Shown: positions 1 through 7,991, counted from the first letter of the stretch. The stretch: DNA of 64,000 nucleotides from Microbispora oryzae (GCF_017896165.1 NZ_JAFCNB010000016.1:1-64000); one strand, 5' to 3'. Notes: generated by a model not told the origin, from the sequence alone. Translations and numbers: made by a program.

Positions 1-999
1 ACCCTGGCCAAGCGCGGCAAGAACGCCACCGACCTGCGTCCGTACACGCTGCTGTCCGCCTGGGCCAGCGTTGTGCCCGGAGTGCGTTCCACGGACTTCA
101 CCCCGGAGGAGGGCGGTCACCCTATCTACGGCGCGGACAACCTCTCGAACCCCTGGAGCAACCCGCAGATCCAGCGCGTGCAGGCGGCGTTCAACCCGGT
201 GGCAGCGGTCGACCTCCCGTACTGGTCCGCCTCCGGCGCCTCGGACTCGAACGGCAGCTTCCCGCTGCCGCAGGCCGTGCCCACCTACGCCCCGAACGCC
301 TCGGTGACCCGCAACATCACCGTTTTCAACGACGACTTCGCCGACACTTCGGTGGGCTTCACTTGGACGGCGCGGCTCGACGCGCCGGACGGCGCGGTCG
401 TCGCGTCCGGAAGCACGACCTTGACCGTCCCGCTCGGCTCGCGGGTCACCCAGCCGGTCACCTTCACCACACCGGCCACCGGCAACCGCGTGTACCTGCA
501 GCTGTCGACCACGAAGTCCGGTAGCCCCGTCTTCACCGACGCGGTGGAGTACTTCAACCTCGGCGGAAGCAGCGGAAGCGGACCCGCACCGGGCACCTAC
601 CGCATCGTCAACCGCAACAGCGGCAAGCCGCTCGCTGTCGCGGGCAACTCCACCGCCGACGGTGCCAAGGTGGTCCAGCAGAGCGGCACCGCCACCTGGA
701 CCATCGCCACAACCTCCGACGGCTCCTACACCCTCAAGTACGTCCCGAGTGGAAAGGTGCTCGACGTCAACGCCGGCAGCAGCACGGCCGGGCTGCAACT
801 GCAGCAGTGGACGGCCAACGGCGGCACCAACCAGATGTGGTATCTGCGATCCACCGGCAACGGCTACTACACCATCGTCAGCCACAACAGCGGACTGGTG
901 GCGGACGTCTCCGGTGCGGCGACGAGCGACGGGGCACCGGTCGTGCAGTGGGCCGCCAACGGCGGGGCCAACCAGCAATGGCAATTCAACCAGACCTGA
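1..999 (+). CDS. Secreted glycoside hydrolase, C-terminal part, with ricin-type lectin domain (5' end outside window)
   Basis: The reading frame is open from base 1, so the true start lies upstream and only the last 332 codons are seen. The first part (roughly residues 1-170 of the visible protein) resembles the end of a large GH2-like or related sugar-cleaving enzyme with an Ig-like beta-sandwich. After a Gly/Ser linker (GGSSGSGPAPG) comes a ricin B / CBM13 lectin domain with repeated QQW-like signatures (LQQWTANGG, VQWAANGGANQQWQF). The lectin domain should bind polysaccharide outside the cell. A strong hairpin follows the stop. The exact GH family cannot be fixed from this fragment. Confidence 0.75.
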   Translation, partial: TLAKRGKNATDLRPYTLLSAWASVVPGVRSTDFTPEEGGHPIYGADNLSNPWSNPQIQRVQAAFNPVAAVDLPYWSASGASDSNGSFPLPQAVPTYAPNASVTRNITVFNDDFADTSVGFTWTARLDAPDGAVVASGSTTLTVPLGSRVTQPVTFTTPATGNRVYLQLSTTKSGSPVFTDAVEYFNLGGSSGSGPAPGTYRIVNRNSGKPLAVAGNSTADGAKVVQQSGTATWTIATTSDGSYTLKYVPSGKVLDVNAGSSTAGLQLQQWTANGGTNQMWYLRSTGNGYYTIVSHNSGLVADVSGAATSDGAPVVQWAANGGANQQWQFNQT

Positions 1000-1037
1000 C
1001 CGGACGACCCGGTTCTCGCCTGCTGCCGCGGCGTCGA

Positions 1038-1079
1038 CCGCTACCCCTGGCCGCTCCGCCCTGCGGCCAGGGGTAGCGG
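1038..1079 (+). terminator. Hairpin terminator after the lectin-domain hydrolase
   Basis: Perfect 17-bp inverted repeat (1038-1054 with 1063-1079) around an 8-base loop, 38 bases after the stop codon of the hydrolase. There is no clear T-run, as is common for actinomycete terminators. Confidence 0.75.
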
Positions 1080-1207
1080 CGAGATGTCAACTCCGAACGT
1101 CGGCAAGCGACCACCACCGGGCACCTTGTCTCCGCTCCCATCGGTACGGCCCGGCAGACCACCGCGGTGAACGCATCGAACCGCCTCGCTCGCGAGCGGT
1201 AGGCGCT

Positions 1208-1247
1208 CGTCATTGATCGAACCCCCATGGGGGTTCGATCAATGACG
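1208..1247. repeat. Perfect 40-bp palindrome upstream of the IS element
   Basis: Positions 1208-1227 are the exact reverse complement of 1228-1247, with no loop and no mismatch; the centre is CCCCCATGGGGG. It lies 41 bp before the left end of the IS3-type element. It could be a terminator, a preferred insertion target or the end of another element. Sequence alone does not decide. Confidence 0.85.
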
Positions 1248-1288
1248 GCTCAATGGACCCCCACGCTGATGGAAGTTCCTCAACCGCC

Positions 1289-1314
1289 TGGCTCTCCCCT
1301 CGTAGCGTGGAGAC
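1289..1314 (+). repeat. Left terminal inverted repeat of the IS3-type element
   Basis: The 26-base end TGGCTCTCCCCT... matches the reverse complement of 2581-2606 at 20 of 26 positions; the inner GTGGAGAC block is identical. Confidence 0.75.
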
Positions 1315-1338
1315 CTGACCTAAGGAGAAGGTTGGGTC

Positions 1339-1665
1339 GTGGGAGAGACCAGACGCAGGTTCGATCCGGAGTTCCGGGCGGGTGCGGTGCGCATCGTCCG
1401 TGAGACGGGTAAGTCGATCGCCCAGGTCGCAAGGGACCTGGGAATCAACTCGGGCACGCTGGCCAACTGGGTGCAAATGGACCGGCTGGCCCGAGAGCAG
1501 GACAGCGGTTCCGGCGGAGAGTTGGCCGAGTCCGAGCGTGAAGAACTCGCGCGGCTGCGCAGGCAAAAGGCCGAGTGGGCCAAGGAACGCGCTGAGCTGG
1601 AGATGGAGCGTGATGTCCTCAAGCGCTCCGTGGTCCTCTGGGTCAAGGAAGCGACGGGCCGGTGA
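1339..1665 (+). CDS. IS3-family transposase OrfA (helix-turn-helix subunit)
   Basis: 108 residues from a GTG start. The N-terminal half is the HTH_Tnp_1 DNA-binding fold (RRFDPEFRAGAVRIV, then SIAQVARDLGINSGTLANWV), which recognises the IS ends. The second half is charged and helical (residues about 60-100, ELARLRRQKAEWAKERAELE), matching the leucine-zipper/coiled-coil dimerisation region of OrfA. Its stop overlaps the OrfB start by four bases (GTGA), the junction at which IS3 elements make an OrfAB fusion by frameshift or couple translation. Confidence 0.92.
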   Translation: MGETRRRFDPEFRAGAVRIVRETGKSIAQVARDLGINSGTLANWVQMDRLAREQDSGSGGELAESEREELARLRRQKAEWAKERAELEMERDVLKRSVVLWVKEATGR

Positions 1666-2576
1666 GCGTGGCGGCCTTCATCGCTTCCCAGAAGACCGAG
1701 CATGACGTTCCCCATGTGCTGACCTGCCGGGTCTTGGGTGTCTCGCAAGCCTGGTTCTACAAGTGGCGCGATCGGGCGCCGACCGCCCGCCGGCAGCGGC
1801 AAGACCGGTTGGATGAGGCGATCGCGGCACGGTTCACCGCCTCCGCCGGGACTTACGGGTCCCCGCGAATCGCCCGGGATCTGCACCAGGACGGCTGGCG
1901 GGTCTCGGTCAACACCGTGGCGGCGCGGATGGCCGAACTCGGTCTGGTCGCCCGCGAGCGCCGCAAACACCGAGGGCTGACCAGGGCGGGGAAACGGGCC
2001 GCGGCGCCGGATCTGGTGCGACGGCAATTCACCGCGATAGCGCCGGACGTGCTGTGGTGCGGCGACGTCACCGAAATCCCCACCGGCGAAGGCAAGCTGT
2101 ATTTGGCGACAGTGGAAGACCTGTTCTCTCGCCGGATGCTCGGCTATGCCATGTCCACCCACCACGACGCGGCCCTGACCATCGCTGCGCTGCAGATGGC
2201 GGCCGTCACCCGCGGCGGCACCATCGAGGGAGTGATCTTTCACAGCGACCGCGGCAGCGAATACACCGCCGCCCGTTTCCAGGCCGCTTGCCGGCACTGG
2301 GGCGTGGTGCAATCCATGGGCCGGGTGGGCTGCGCCCTGGACAACGCCGCGGCCGAGTCGTTCAACTCCACCCTCAAAGTCGAGTTCGTGCGCCGGCACC
2401 GCTTCGCCACCCGGGACCAGGCACGGATGAAGATCGCCATCTGGATCGCCGACTTCTACAACCCGCGCCGGCGCCATAGCGCCGCCGACGGCCTACCCCC
2501 GATCGAGTACGAGCAACGGATCATGGCCGCCCGAGCGACCGCCACGGCGGGGGCTCACGAAGCCATCGCCGCATAG
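1662..2576 (+). CDS. IS3-family transposase OrfB (DDE integrase core)
   Basis: 304 residues. An HTH_21-like segment (residues 45-100, TYGSPRIARDL) precedes an rve integrase core. The catalytic triad is visible: D135 in WCGDVTEI, D196 in HSDRGSEY and E232 in DNAAAESFNSTLK. The C-terminal YNPRRRHSA motif is standard for IS3/IS150-like enzymes. It catalyses strand cleavage and joining during transposition. No frameshift or stop interrupts it, so the element may still be active. Confidence 0.95.
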   Translation: MSVAAFIASQKTEHDVPHVLTCRVLGVSQAWFYKWRDRAPTARRQRQDRLDEAIAARFTASAGTYGSPRIARDLHQDGWRVSVNTVAARMAELGLVARERRKHRGLTRAGKRAAAPDLVRRQFTAIAPDVLWCGDVTEIPTGEGKLYLATVEDLFSRRMLGYAMSTHHDAALTIAALQMAAVTRGGTIEGVIFHSDRGSEYTAARFQAACRHWGVVQSMGRVGCALDNAAAESFNSTLKVEFVRRHRFATRDQARMKIAIWIADFYNPRRRHSAADGLPPIEYEQRIMAARATATAGAHEAIAA

Positions 2577-2580
2577 AAAC

Positions 2581-2606
2581 GTCTCCACGGTTTCAGGGGA
2601 TTGCCA
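2581..2606 (-). repeat. Right terminal inverted repeat of the IS3-type element
   Basis: Reverse complement begins TGGCAATCCCCT and ends GTGGAGAC, pairing with the left end at 1289-1314. It starts five bases after the orfB stop codon, the usual tight spacing of IS3 elements. Confidence 0.75.
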
Positions 2607-2713
2607 CCGCTCTCCTCCCCACCTCGTGTCGGCCCCGCCCCCAACGATCTTTCGGTGGCCGGGTTACGCCCGATGCTCGTGCCCTCGTCACGCTGCAGAC
2701 CTAGACTGAGGGC

Positions 2714-2917
2714 ATGAGCGTCATGCGCGAGGAACTGCACTACCTCGTGGACCAGTTGCCGGAGTCGGAGCTACGCCCGGCTCTGGAGTTGATTCGCGGC
2801 CGTCTGGACGAGCCTGCCCCGGTGGAGCGTGACCTTCCGTTCTTCGCGTCGTTCGAGGCCGAGCCGGACCTCGCCGAACGCCACGAGGAGATCCTGCGCT
2901 CCGAGATGGGCCGCTGA
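2714..2917 (+). CDS. Antitoxin-like small protein upstream of a PIN toxin
   Basis: 67 residues. The protein is acidic and mostly helical (HYLVDQLPESELRPALELIRGRLDE) and carries no obvious DNA-binding fold. The N-terminal pattern resembles small VapB-like or DUF-type antitoxins that end in a flexible toxin-wrapping tail. The stop is one base before the GTG of the PIN-domain gene, so the two are translationally coupled. The antitoxin role is inferred from position and size. Confidence 0.7.
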   Translation: MSVMREELHYLVDQLPESELRPALELIRGRLDEPAPVERDLPFFASFEAEPDLAERHEEILRSEMGR

Positions 2918-2918
2918 C

Positions 2919-3332
2919 GTGCTCCTGTGCGACACCGGCGTCCTTCTCGCTGCTGGCAACGCCAAGGACGAGCACCACCAGGCCTGTCTCAAGCTGCTGC
3001 GCCAGGCGGAGGGGCCGTTGCTTGTGCCGTCGCCGGTGATGGGAGAGGTCGGCTACCTCTTGGAATCGCGTGTCGGCCCGCAGGCTGAGGTCACGTTCCT
3101 GAAGTCTTTCGGCGGCAACGGGTTCCACGTGGCTGAGTTGGAGGACGAGGATCTTCCTCGGATGGCGGAACTCGTCGAGAGGTACGTCGATCTTCCTCTC
3201 GGATTGGTGGACGCTGCCGTCATCGCGATCGCGGAGCGTCTGGGGCTGAGGGAGGTCGCGACAGTCGACCACCGGCACTTCCGGATCGTGCGTCCACGCC
3301 ACGTCGAGGCCTTCACGCTGTTACCCGGCTGA
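2919..3332 (+). CDS. PIN-domain ribonuclease toxin (VapC-like)
   Basis: 137 residues from a GTG directly after the antitoxin stop. The PIN fold is recognisable by its acidic metal-binding residues: D5 in LLCDTGVLLA, E in GEVGYLLE (about residue 43), D in GLVDAAVIAIAE (about residue 96) and D in ATVDHRHF near the end. Family members are Mg-dependent RNases that cut tRNA or rRNA when freed from the antitoxin. Both components appear intact. The pair lies between an IS element and transposase debris, as mobile toxin-antitoxin pairs often do. Confidence 0.85.
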   Translation: MLLCDTGVLLAAGNAKDEHHQACLKLLRQAEGPLLVPSPVMGEVGYLLESRVGPQAEVTFLKSFGGNGFHVAELEDEDLPRMAELVERYVDLPLGLVDAAVIAIAERLGLREVATVDHRHFRIVRPRHVEAFTLLPG

Positions 3333-3358
3333 TCACGGACGCTGCCGCCTGAGTGACT

Positions 3359-3511
3359 ATCTGGGTGACAATCGCGGTGGACGAGGCCGGACGGCGGTGG
3401 ACAACGGGGGACCGTAGGCCCAGGTCAGGGCGGGTAGCGGTGCTGGTCCCGCCCGTTCCTGGGTTGACTTACAAGCGAGGGGTCACTGGTTCGAACCCAG
3501 TACCGCCCACC
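3359..3511 (+). repeat. tRNA-like dispersed repeat, copy A
   Basis: About 150 bp related to 8801-8943; both share ATCTGGGTGACAA, TGCTGGTCCCGCCC, CCTGGGTTGAC, TACAAGCGAGGG and GGTTCGAACCCAGTACC. Within it, 3428-3509 folds like a damaged tRNA: the acceptor strands (GGGCGGG with ACCGCCC) pair at 6 of 7 positions, the D-arm is GCGG/CCGC, and the T-arm is perfect (ACTGG-TTCGAAC-CCAGT). The region between D- and T-arms is 32 bases, about ten too long, without a clean anticodon stem, and the 3' end reads ACC rather than ACCA. A tRNA-derived attachment site or pseudo-tRNA is likelier than a working tRNA. Confidence 0.65.
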
Positions 3512-3520
3512 TGCGAAAAG

Positions 3521-3551
3521 AGCCCCGTCTCCCATCAGGGAAAACGGGGCT
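3521..3551 (+). terminator. Hairpin downstream of tRNA-like copy A
   Basis: AGCCCCGT (3521-3528) pairs perfectly with ACGGGGCT (3544-3551), twelve bases after the tRNA-like 3' end, where a tRNA terminator would lie. A decayed version follows copy B at about 8947-8975. Confidence 0.6.
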
Positions 3552-3554
3552 GCT

Positions 3555-3990
3555 GGAACCTGGCCGAGCACGCCGGGTTGAGCGGCCCGCAGACCATGCA
3601 ACGCCTGCTGCGCAGCGCACCGCTGCTACGCACCCACCCCGGCACCACTGGCCGCCCTGGTGCGCATCGCCGGCATCCGCTGGACGGTGGAGGAGTCCTT
3701 CCAGGCTGTCAAGGGCCAGGTCGGGCTGGACCACTACCAGGTCCGCAGCTGGGACGGCTGGCACCGCCGCATCACCTTGGCGATGCTCGCTCTGGCCTTC
3801 CTCGCGGCCCTGGCCGCATCCCAGCCCGACGGCGACGAAGAGCATCTGCCCTTGACCATGCCGGAGATCCGCCGCTTGCTGGCCGCCCTCGCCCTCACCC
3901 GACACCGCCGGACCGAGGAGATCCTGCACTGGTCACACTGGCGACGCCGCCATCAAGCCACCGCCCGCCGATGCCACTACCAGCGCAGAT
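3555..3990 (+). pseudogene. IS701-like transposase remnant (internal deletion, frameshifted)
   Basis: A short N-terminal piece (LAEHAGLSGPQTMQRLL) is followed after about 60 bases, in another frame, by a C-terminal piece (GIRWTVEESFQAVKG, then DHYQVRSWDGWHRRITLAM and LTMPEIRRLLAAL). These match the two ends of IS701-family DDE transposases. The catalytic middle (more than 250 residues) is missing and the frame changes near 3640, so the gene is dead. It runs directly into the carboxymuconolactone decarboxylase remnant. Confidence 0.75.
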
Positions 3991-4275
3991 CCCAGCGCGT
4001 CAACATCAGCGAGCAGCACCCGGCCGCCTGCAAGGCCCCTCATCGCCCTGTCGTCGGAGGTGGAAGAGGCCGCCGCCGCTGCGGGCCTCAACCCGCTCCT
4101 GGTCGAGCTGCTGAAGATCCGCACCTCCCAGATCAACGGCTGCGCGTTTTACCTGCGCACGCACACCCGCGCGGCCCTCAAGAAGGGCGAAAATCCCGAC
4201 CGGATCGCCGTGCTGCCCGCTGGGAAGAGACCGACTACTTCTCCGAGACCGACCGCGCCGCCCTCCCGCTCGGAT
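3990..4275 (+). pseudogene. Carboxymuconolactone decarboxylase / AhpD-like gene, frameshifted and truncated
   Basis: Pieces of an AhpD-like alkylhydroperoxidase can be read in changing frames: VNISEQHPAA, then LIALSSEVEEAAAAAGL, LLKIRTSQINGCAFYL and HTRAALKKGE, then WEETDYFSETDRAALPLG. The frame shifts near 4036 and again near 4221, and the C-terminus is missing. The redox motif that should read CxxC before the conserved His is CAFYLRTH, so the second cysteine is lost too. It lies between a transposase scar and the SDR gene, so a rearrangement probably destroyed it. Confidence 0.75.
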
Positions 4276-4300
4276 CGGGACGGCGGCGCCGTGGGTGTGA

Positions 4301-5077
4301 TCAGCTGGCCTCGCCGGTGGGCATGATCGTGACTTGCTGAAGGTTGACGCGTGCCGGCTGGGAGGCGAGGAAACCGACGGTGTGGGCGATGTCCTCCGCC
4401 GTCAGCCACTCCATCGTCTGCTTGGAACCCTCCAGCCACTCCAGTGCCCCGATGTCGGTCACGTGGCTCTGCAGTTCCGTACCGACAATGCCCGGCTCGA
4501 TCGCCGAGACCCGCACCTTCTTCGGGCCCAGCTCCATACGCAGGTGCCGGGACAGGTGCGAGACATAGGCCTTGGTGGCCGAGTACACGGCGAAGTTCGG
4601 GAAGAGGTTCTGCGCGGCGATGGAGGAGGTGTTGATCAGGTCACCGACGCCGCGTTCGGCGGCCGCCTCGACCAGCTGGGGAACGAACGCCCCGATGGCG
4701 TTCATCAGGCCGGTGATGTTCAGGTCGATCTGGCGCTGCCATTGATCGCCGGCCAGCTCCTGGATCGGAGCCGGGAGCATCACGCCTGCGTTGTTGAAGA
4801 GCAGGTCCGCGCCGCCCAGGTCGTTCTTCACGCGGTCGGCGGCGGCGCGTACGGCTTGGGCGTCGGTCACGTCGGCGGCGATCGTCAGTGCGGTGCCACC
4901 GTTGGCTTCGATGCGGGAGACCAGCTCGGCGAGCCGGTCCTCGCGCCGGGCCAGCACGGCGACCTTCGCTCCCAGCGATGCCAGGTGCTCAGCGGTCGCT
5001 TCACCGATACCGCTGGATGCGCCGGTCACGACGGTGACACGGCCGGCAAGCGGGGCGACAGAGGTCTGCGAGGTCAT
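4301..5077 (-). CDS. Short-chain dehydrogenase/reductase
   Basis: 258 residues from ATG at 5077, preceded on its strand by GGAAGG. The classical SDR layout is intact: TGASSGIG nucleotide-binding motif (residues about 19-26), NNAG (about 93-96), catalytic Ser in NTSSIAA and YSATK (Tyr/Lys). Such enzymes oxidise or reduce alcohols and ketones with NAD(P)H; the substrate cannot be read. The divergent XRE-type regulator 172 bp away probably controls it, a frequent pairing in actinomycetes. Confidence 0.9.
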   Translation of the reverse strand: MTSQTSVAPLAGRVTVVTGASSGIGEATAEHLASLGAKVAVLARREDRLAELVSRIEANGGTALTIAADVTDAQAVRAAADRVKNDLGGADLLFNNAGVMLPAPIQELAGDQWQRQIDLNITGLMNAIGAFVPQLVEAAAERGVGDLINTSSIAAQNLFPNFAVYSATKAYVSHLSRHLRMELGPKKVRVSAIEPGIVGTELQSHVTDIGALEWLEGSKQTMEWLTAEDIAHTVGFLASQPARVNLQQVTIMPTGEAS

Positions 5078-5249
5078 GGAGGTACCTTCCGTGGAACTTT
5101 CGGGCGGTGGTCCGTTCATCCGGGCCGCCCATCCAGCACACCACCGCCGGACCCACCGCAAAGAGCACCTGCCGTACCCTGCGGAGACTGGTACCGGCAG
5201 GGTCACCCACGCCGGAAATGCCGGACACGCGAGACGTCACACTGGGGGT

Positions 5250-6131
5250 ATGGACAGCCGACGCGAGCTCGCCGATTTTCTGCGTACCCGGCGTAACCGC
5301 CTGACGCCTGACCAGGCAGGACTGCCCGAGGACGGCCGCACACGCCGGGTTTCGGGACTGCGCCGGGACGAGGTCGCCCGGCTCGCCGGGATGAGCACCG
5401 AGTACTACACGCGGCTCGAACAGGGCCGGGCCGGTAACCCCTCACCGGAGGTCCTTGAGGCTCTGAGCCGGGCCCTGCACCTGGACGCGTCCGAGACGGA
5501 ACACATGCGTGATCTGCTGACCCGGCCGAACGCCGCCACTCGCCGCGCCCACACCGGCCCGCAGAGAGTCCGTCCAGGCCTTCACCTGATGCTGCGGACG
5601 CTGCAGCACGTGCCGGCGTTCGTCCTCGGCCGGCGGACCGACGTCCTAGCCTCCAACCGACTGGCCCGGGCCGTCCTCACCGACTTCGACGCCCTGCCCG
5701 TGCCGGCCCGCAACCTGGCCCGCTACTACCTGCTGGACCCCTCCGCCCGGCAGACCGTCGGCGACTGGGAGCGCATCGCTGCCGAAACCGTGGGAATCCT
5801 CCGCCTGGAGGCCGGGCGCCGACCCCACGACCGGCAACTCGCAGACCTGGTGGGCGAGCTCATGCTGCGGTCGCCGCACTTCACGACCTGGTGGAACGAC
5901 CACCGGGTGCTACGGTGCACCCACGGCGCGAAGCTTCATCATCACCCCGTCGTTGGTGACCTGCACTTCGCCTTCGAGTCCTTCCCGGTTCCCGGAGACG
6001 CGGAACAGACCCTGTACGTCTACAACGTGGAACCGGACTCGCCGACCGAACAGGCGCTACGCCTGCTCGAGTCCTGGAACGCACCCGCCCCTGACCGAGA
6101 ATCGGCCCGGCCCGGGCCGCCCTCAGCCTGA
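5250..6131 (+). CDS. XRE-family transcriptional regulator with MmyB-like ligand domain
   Basis: 293 residues starting at ATG 5250. The N-terminal helix-turn-helix (residues about 30-80: VSGLRRDEVARLAGMSTEYYTRLEQG) is followed by the MmyB/LBD domain common in actinomycete regulators (VLASNRLARAVLTDF, ARYYLLDPSARQTVGDWE, TWWNDHRV, HHPVVGDLHFAFESFPV). MmyB-like domains have a PAS-like fold that binds a small hydrophobic ligand. It is divergent from the SDR gene and is the natural candidate to regulate it. Confidence 0.9.
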   Translation: MDSRRELADFLRTRRNRLTPDQAGLPEDGRTRRVSGLRRDEVARLAGMSTEYYTRLEQGRAGNPSPEVLEALSRALHLDASETEHMRDLLTRPNAATRRAHTGPQRVRPGLHLMLRTLQHVPAFVLGRRTDVLASNRLARAVLTDFDALPVPARNLARYYLLDPSARQTVGDWERIAAETVGILRLEAGRRPHDRQLADLVGELMLRSPHFTTWWNDHRVLRCTHGAKLHHHPVVGDLHFAFESFPVPGDAEQTLYVYNVEPDSPTEQALRLLESWNAPAPDRESARPGPPSA

Positions 6132-6161
6132 TGCCGCACAGCCCTCGGCCTCCGCGGGGAT

Positions 6162-7067
6162 TCATTCCCCGCCGGTCTCCTGGATGAATTCACATAGGCG
6201 CCGCAGGAGCGTCTCCGGCTGTTCCTCGGCGATCCAATGGCCCGAATCTTCGATCGGCCGGACAGTGACGCTTTCCGCGACCTCGGAGAGCATCTTCTCG
6301 GCCACGGGCAGGAAAAAGCTCGCGGTCCCTCCGAGCCCGAGCACGGGCATATTGAGTTTACCCTTCTCTGACAGAACGCGCCGATTGTCATCTGCGTCCT
6401 TCTCGAAAGCCCGAAAGAGCTCGAGGCCCGCTCGCATGGCTCCGGGAGCCGTGTAGTCGGCGACATAGCGCTCCGCATCCGACAGCGAGATGGCATCGGG
6501 ATTCGCGCTCAGCTTGACATAGAAATTGCGCAGATAGGGAAACTCGCTGCCGGCGATGAGCGTCTCGGCCTCGTTGCCTGCTGCGCCGTGGAAGTGGAAG
6601 TGCCAAAGCCTGTTCTTGCTGTATCTGGTCGTGGCCAGGCTGCTCTCGTACGTTTCGGTGCCCGGGATCGGAGCCTCCATGAGCACGAGACGCCTGACAT
6701 CAGCCGGGTAAAGGGAGGCGTACGCGTAGCCGACCAACATCCCGAGGTCGTGACCGACAAGGGTGATGGGCTTCTGCACGCCGAGATGATGGAGCAGCGC
6801 CCTGATGTCTCCTGCCATCGTGTGCTTGTCGTAGCCGCTTTCGGGCTTCGACGACCCGCCGGCCCCTCGATAATCGGGAGTTACGACGAACCAGCCATCG
6901 GAATGGAGAGGCTCGATGATGTGACGCCACTCCCACCAGGTCTGGGGCCAGCCATGCAACAACACGATCGTCTGATCGTCCCCGCCATTGCCTGGAGGTG
7001 TTCCCGCGGTCACGTGGTGGATTCGGACCTCCACGGCGTCGAACATATTGTGGCGGAGTCCCTGCAT
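6162..7067 (-). CDS. Alpha/beta hydrolase, epoxide hydrolase-like
   Basis: 301 residues. The sequence shows the oxyanion loop HGWPQ (residues 38-42), nucleophile motif GHDLGM with Asp107 in place of serine, and a late GHWIAEEQPE with the catalytic His. Asp as nucleophile points to epoxide hydrolase or haloalkane dehalogenase chemistry rather than an esterase. Forty-eight bases separate it from the upstream hydrolase gene, so the two form an operon. By eye this pair is less GC-rich than its surroundings, which suggests later acquisition. Confidence 0.88.
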   Translation of the reverse strand: MQGLRHNMFDAVEVRIHHVTAGTPPGNGGDDQTIVLLHGWPQTWWEWRHIIEPLHSDGWFVVTPDYRGAGGSSKPESGYDKHTMAGDIRALLHHLGVQKPITLVGHDLGMLVGYAYASLYPADVRRLVLMEAPIPGTETYESSLATTRYSKNRLWHFHFHGAAGNEAETLIAGSEFPYLRNFYVKLSANPDAISLSDAERYVADYTAPGAMRAGLELFRAFEKDADDNRRVLSEKGKLNMPVLGLGGTASFFLPVAEKMLSEVAESVTVRPIEDSGHWIAEEQPETLLRRLCEFIQETGGE

Positions 7068-7115
7068 ATCCGTACCTCCTGACGAGAAGCGGCAGATTAT
7101 GTGATCTTGAGCTCG

Positions 7116-7991
7116 CTACTTCGAGGCGGCCCGTACATGCCTGCGAATGTGCGCCGCCCAGGTTTCCGGGGAATCGACGGGGCTGAAATGCCCCGTGTTC
7201 TCCATGATGTGGAGGTCGTAGTCGCTGTAGTAGTCGTCGAGCGTGTCGCTCCATTCCAGGGGGAAGAGCGCATCGCTGTCCGGCCACAGGATGGTGATGT
7301 TCTTCGAAAACCTGTCACCCGGCGCCGGTTTGGTCTCGTTGGCGTAGTAGGTGATGGGGTTGCCCTCGGGGTGGCGGAACCACATCGCGCTGGCCAGAAA
7401 TGCGCCTGGCTCCGAGTGATTCTCGGTGAGATGGTCGAGGAGCTCGTCGACCGCGGGGGAGCCGGGGGGCGACCAGCTCACCAGATTCTCCCGCAGTACG
7501 GCACGGACGGCTTCCGGCTTTCCGTCGATCAGGTCCTCGACCAGGCTGGTCTTGTACATGATCGCGTGCAGGAAGGCGTTGACGGCCTTCTCCTCCAGAA
7601 TCCGCCGCCCGACACCCATGGTCGGCGGTGCGATGACCAGGGAGTGCGTCAGATCCGGGCGCTTCATGGCGATAGTCTGGACGGTGAAACTGCCCACGTC
7701 GTACCCGCACAGCACCGCGTTGGCGATGCCCAGTTCGTCGATGAGCGCGATGACACCGTCGACCTGGCCGCTGAGCGAATAGGCGTTACCGACGTCCTTC
7801 AGGTGTTTGTCGGACTTCCCGTACCCGCGCAGGTCCGGGGTCACCACGTCGACGGTGTCACCCAGAAGCGGCACCACACGCGAAAACTCCATGTGATCTC
7901 CCGGGTTGCCGTGTACGAGCACAACAGGCGTTCCGCGGCCCGAGCGTTCGTAGAAGTTTCTGAAGCCCTGTGTCGGCTGTGAAAAAGGCAT
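7116..7991 (-). CDS. Alpha/beta hydrolase, epoxide hydrolase/dehalogenase-like
   Basis: 291 residues from ATG at 7991 with CTGGAGG upstream on its strand; the frame stays open further upstream but without a good start. Motifs are HGNPG (residues 27-31), nucleophile motif CGYDVGS with Asp98, the acid region WPDSDALFP, and NTGHFSPVDSPE carrying the catalytic His. The Asp nucleophile again suggests attack on an epoxide or C-halogen carbon. It is the first gene of a two-gene operon with the hydrolase at 6162-7067. The two are homologous but clearly different, so they are not a recent tandem copy. Confidence 0.88.
   Translation of the reverse strand: MPFSQPTQGFRNFYERSGRGTPVVLVHGNPGDHMEFSRVVPLLGDTVDVVTPDLRGYGKSDKHLKDVGNAYSLSGQVDGVIALIDELGIANAVLCGYDVGSFTVQTIAMKRPDLTHSLVIAPPTMGVGRRILEEKAVNAFLHAIMYKTSLVEDLIDGKPEAVRAVLRENLVSWSPPGSPAVDELLDHLTENHSEPGAFLASAMWFRHPEGNPITYYANETKPAPGDRFSKNITILWPDSDALFPLEWSDTLDDYYSDYDLHIMENTGHFSPVDSPETWAAHIRRHVRAASK

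Larger units (their letters stand above)
1289..2606 (+). mobile_element. IS3-family insertion sequence, complete, about 1.32 kb
   Basis: Imperfect terminal inverted repeats (1289-1314 and 2581-2606, 20 of 26 positions matching, both beginning TGGC from the outside) enclose overlapping orfA and orfB. Size, two-gene layout and TG...CA ends fit the IS3 family. The flanking trinucleotides differ (GCC left, CCG right), so no target-site duplication is visible. Either the exact ends are a few bases off or the copy is old or rearranged. Confidence 0.85.

Noticed and set aside
1320-2477. A 385-codon minus-strand frame over the IS element
   Set aside because: Antisense of the DDE transposase genes.
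3428-3509. A functional tRNA gene
   Set aside because: T-arm and acceptor pairing are convincing, but the segment between D- and T-arms is about ten bases too long and forms no 5-bp anticodon stem; no anticodon can be assigned.
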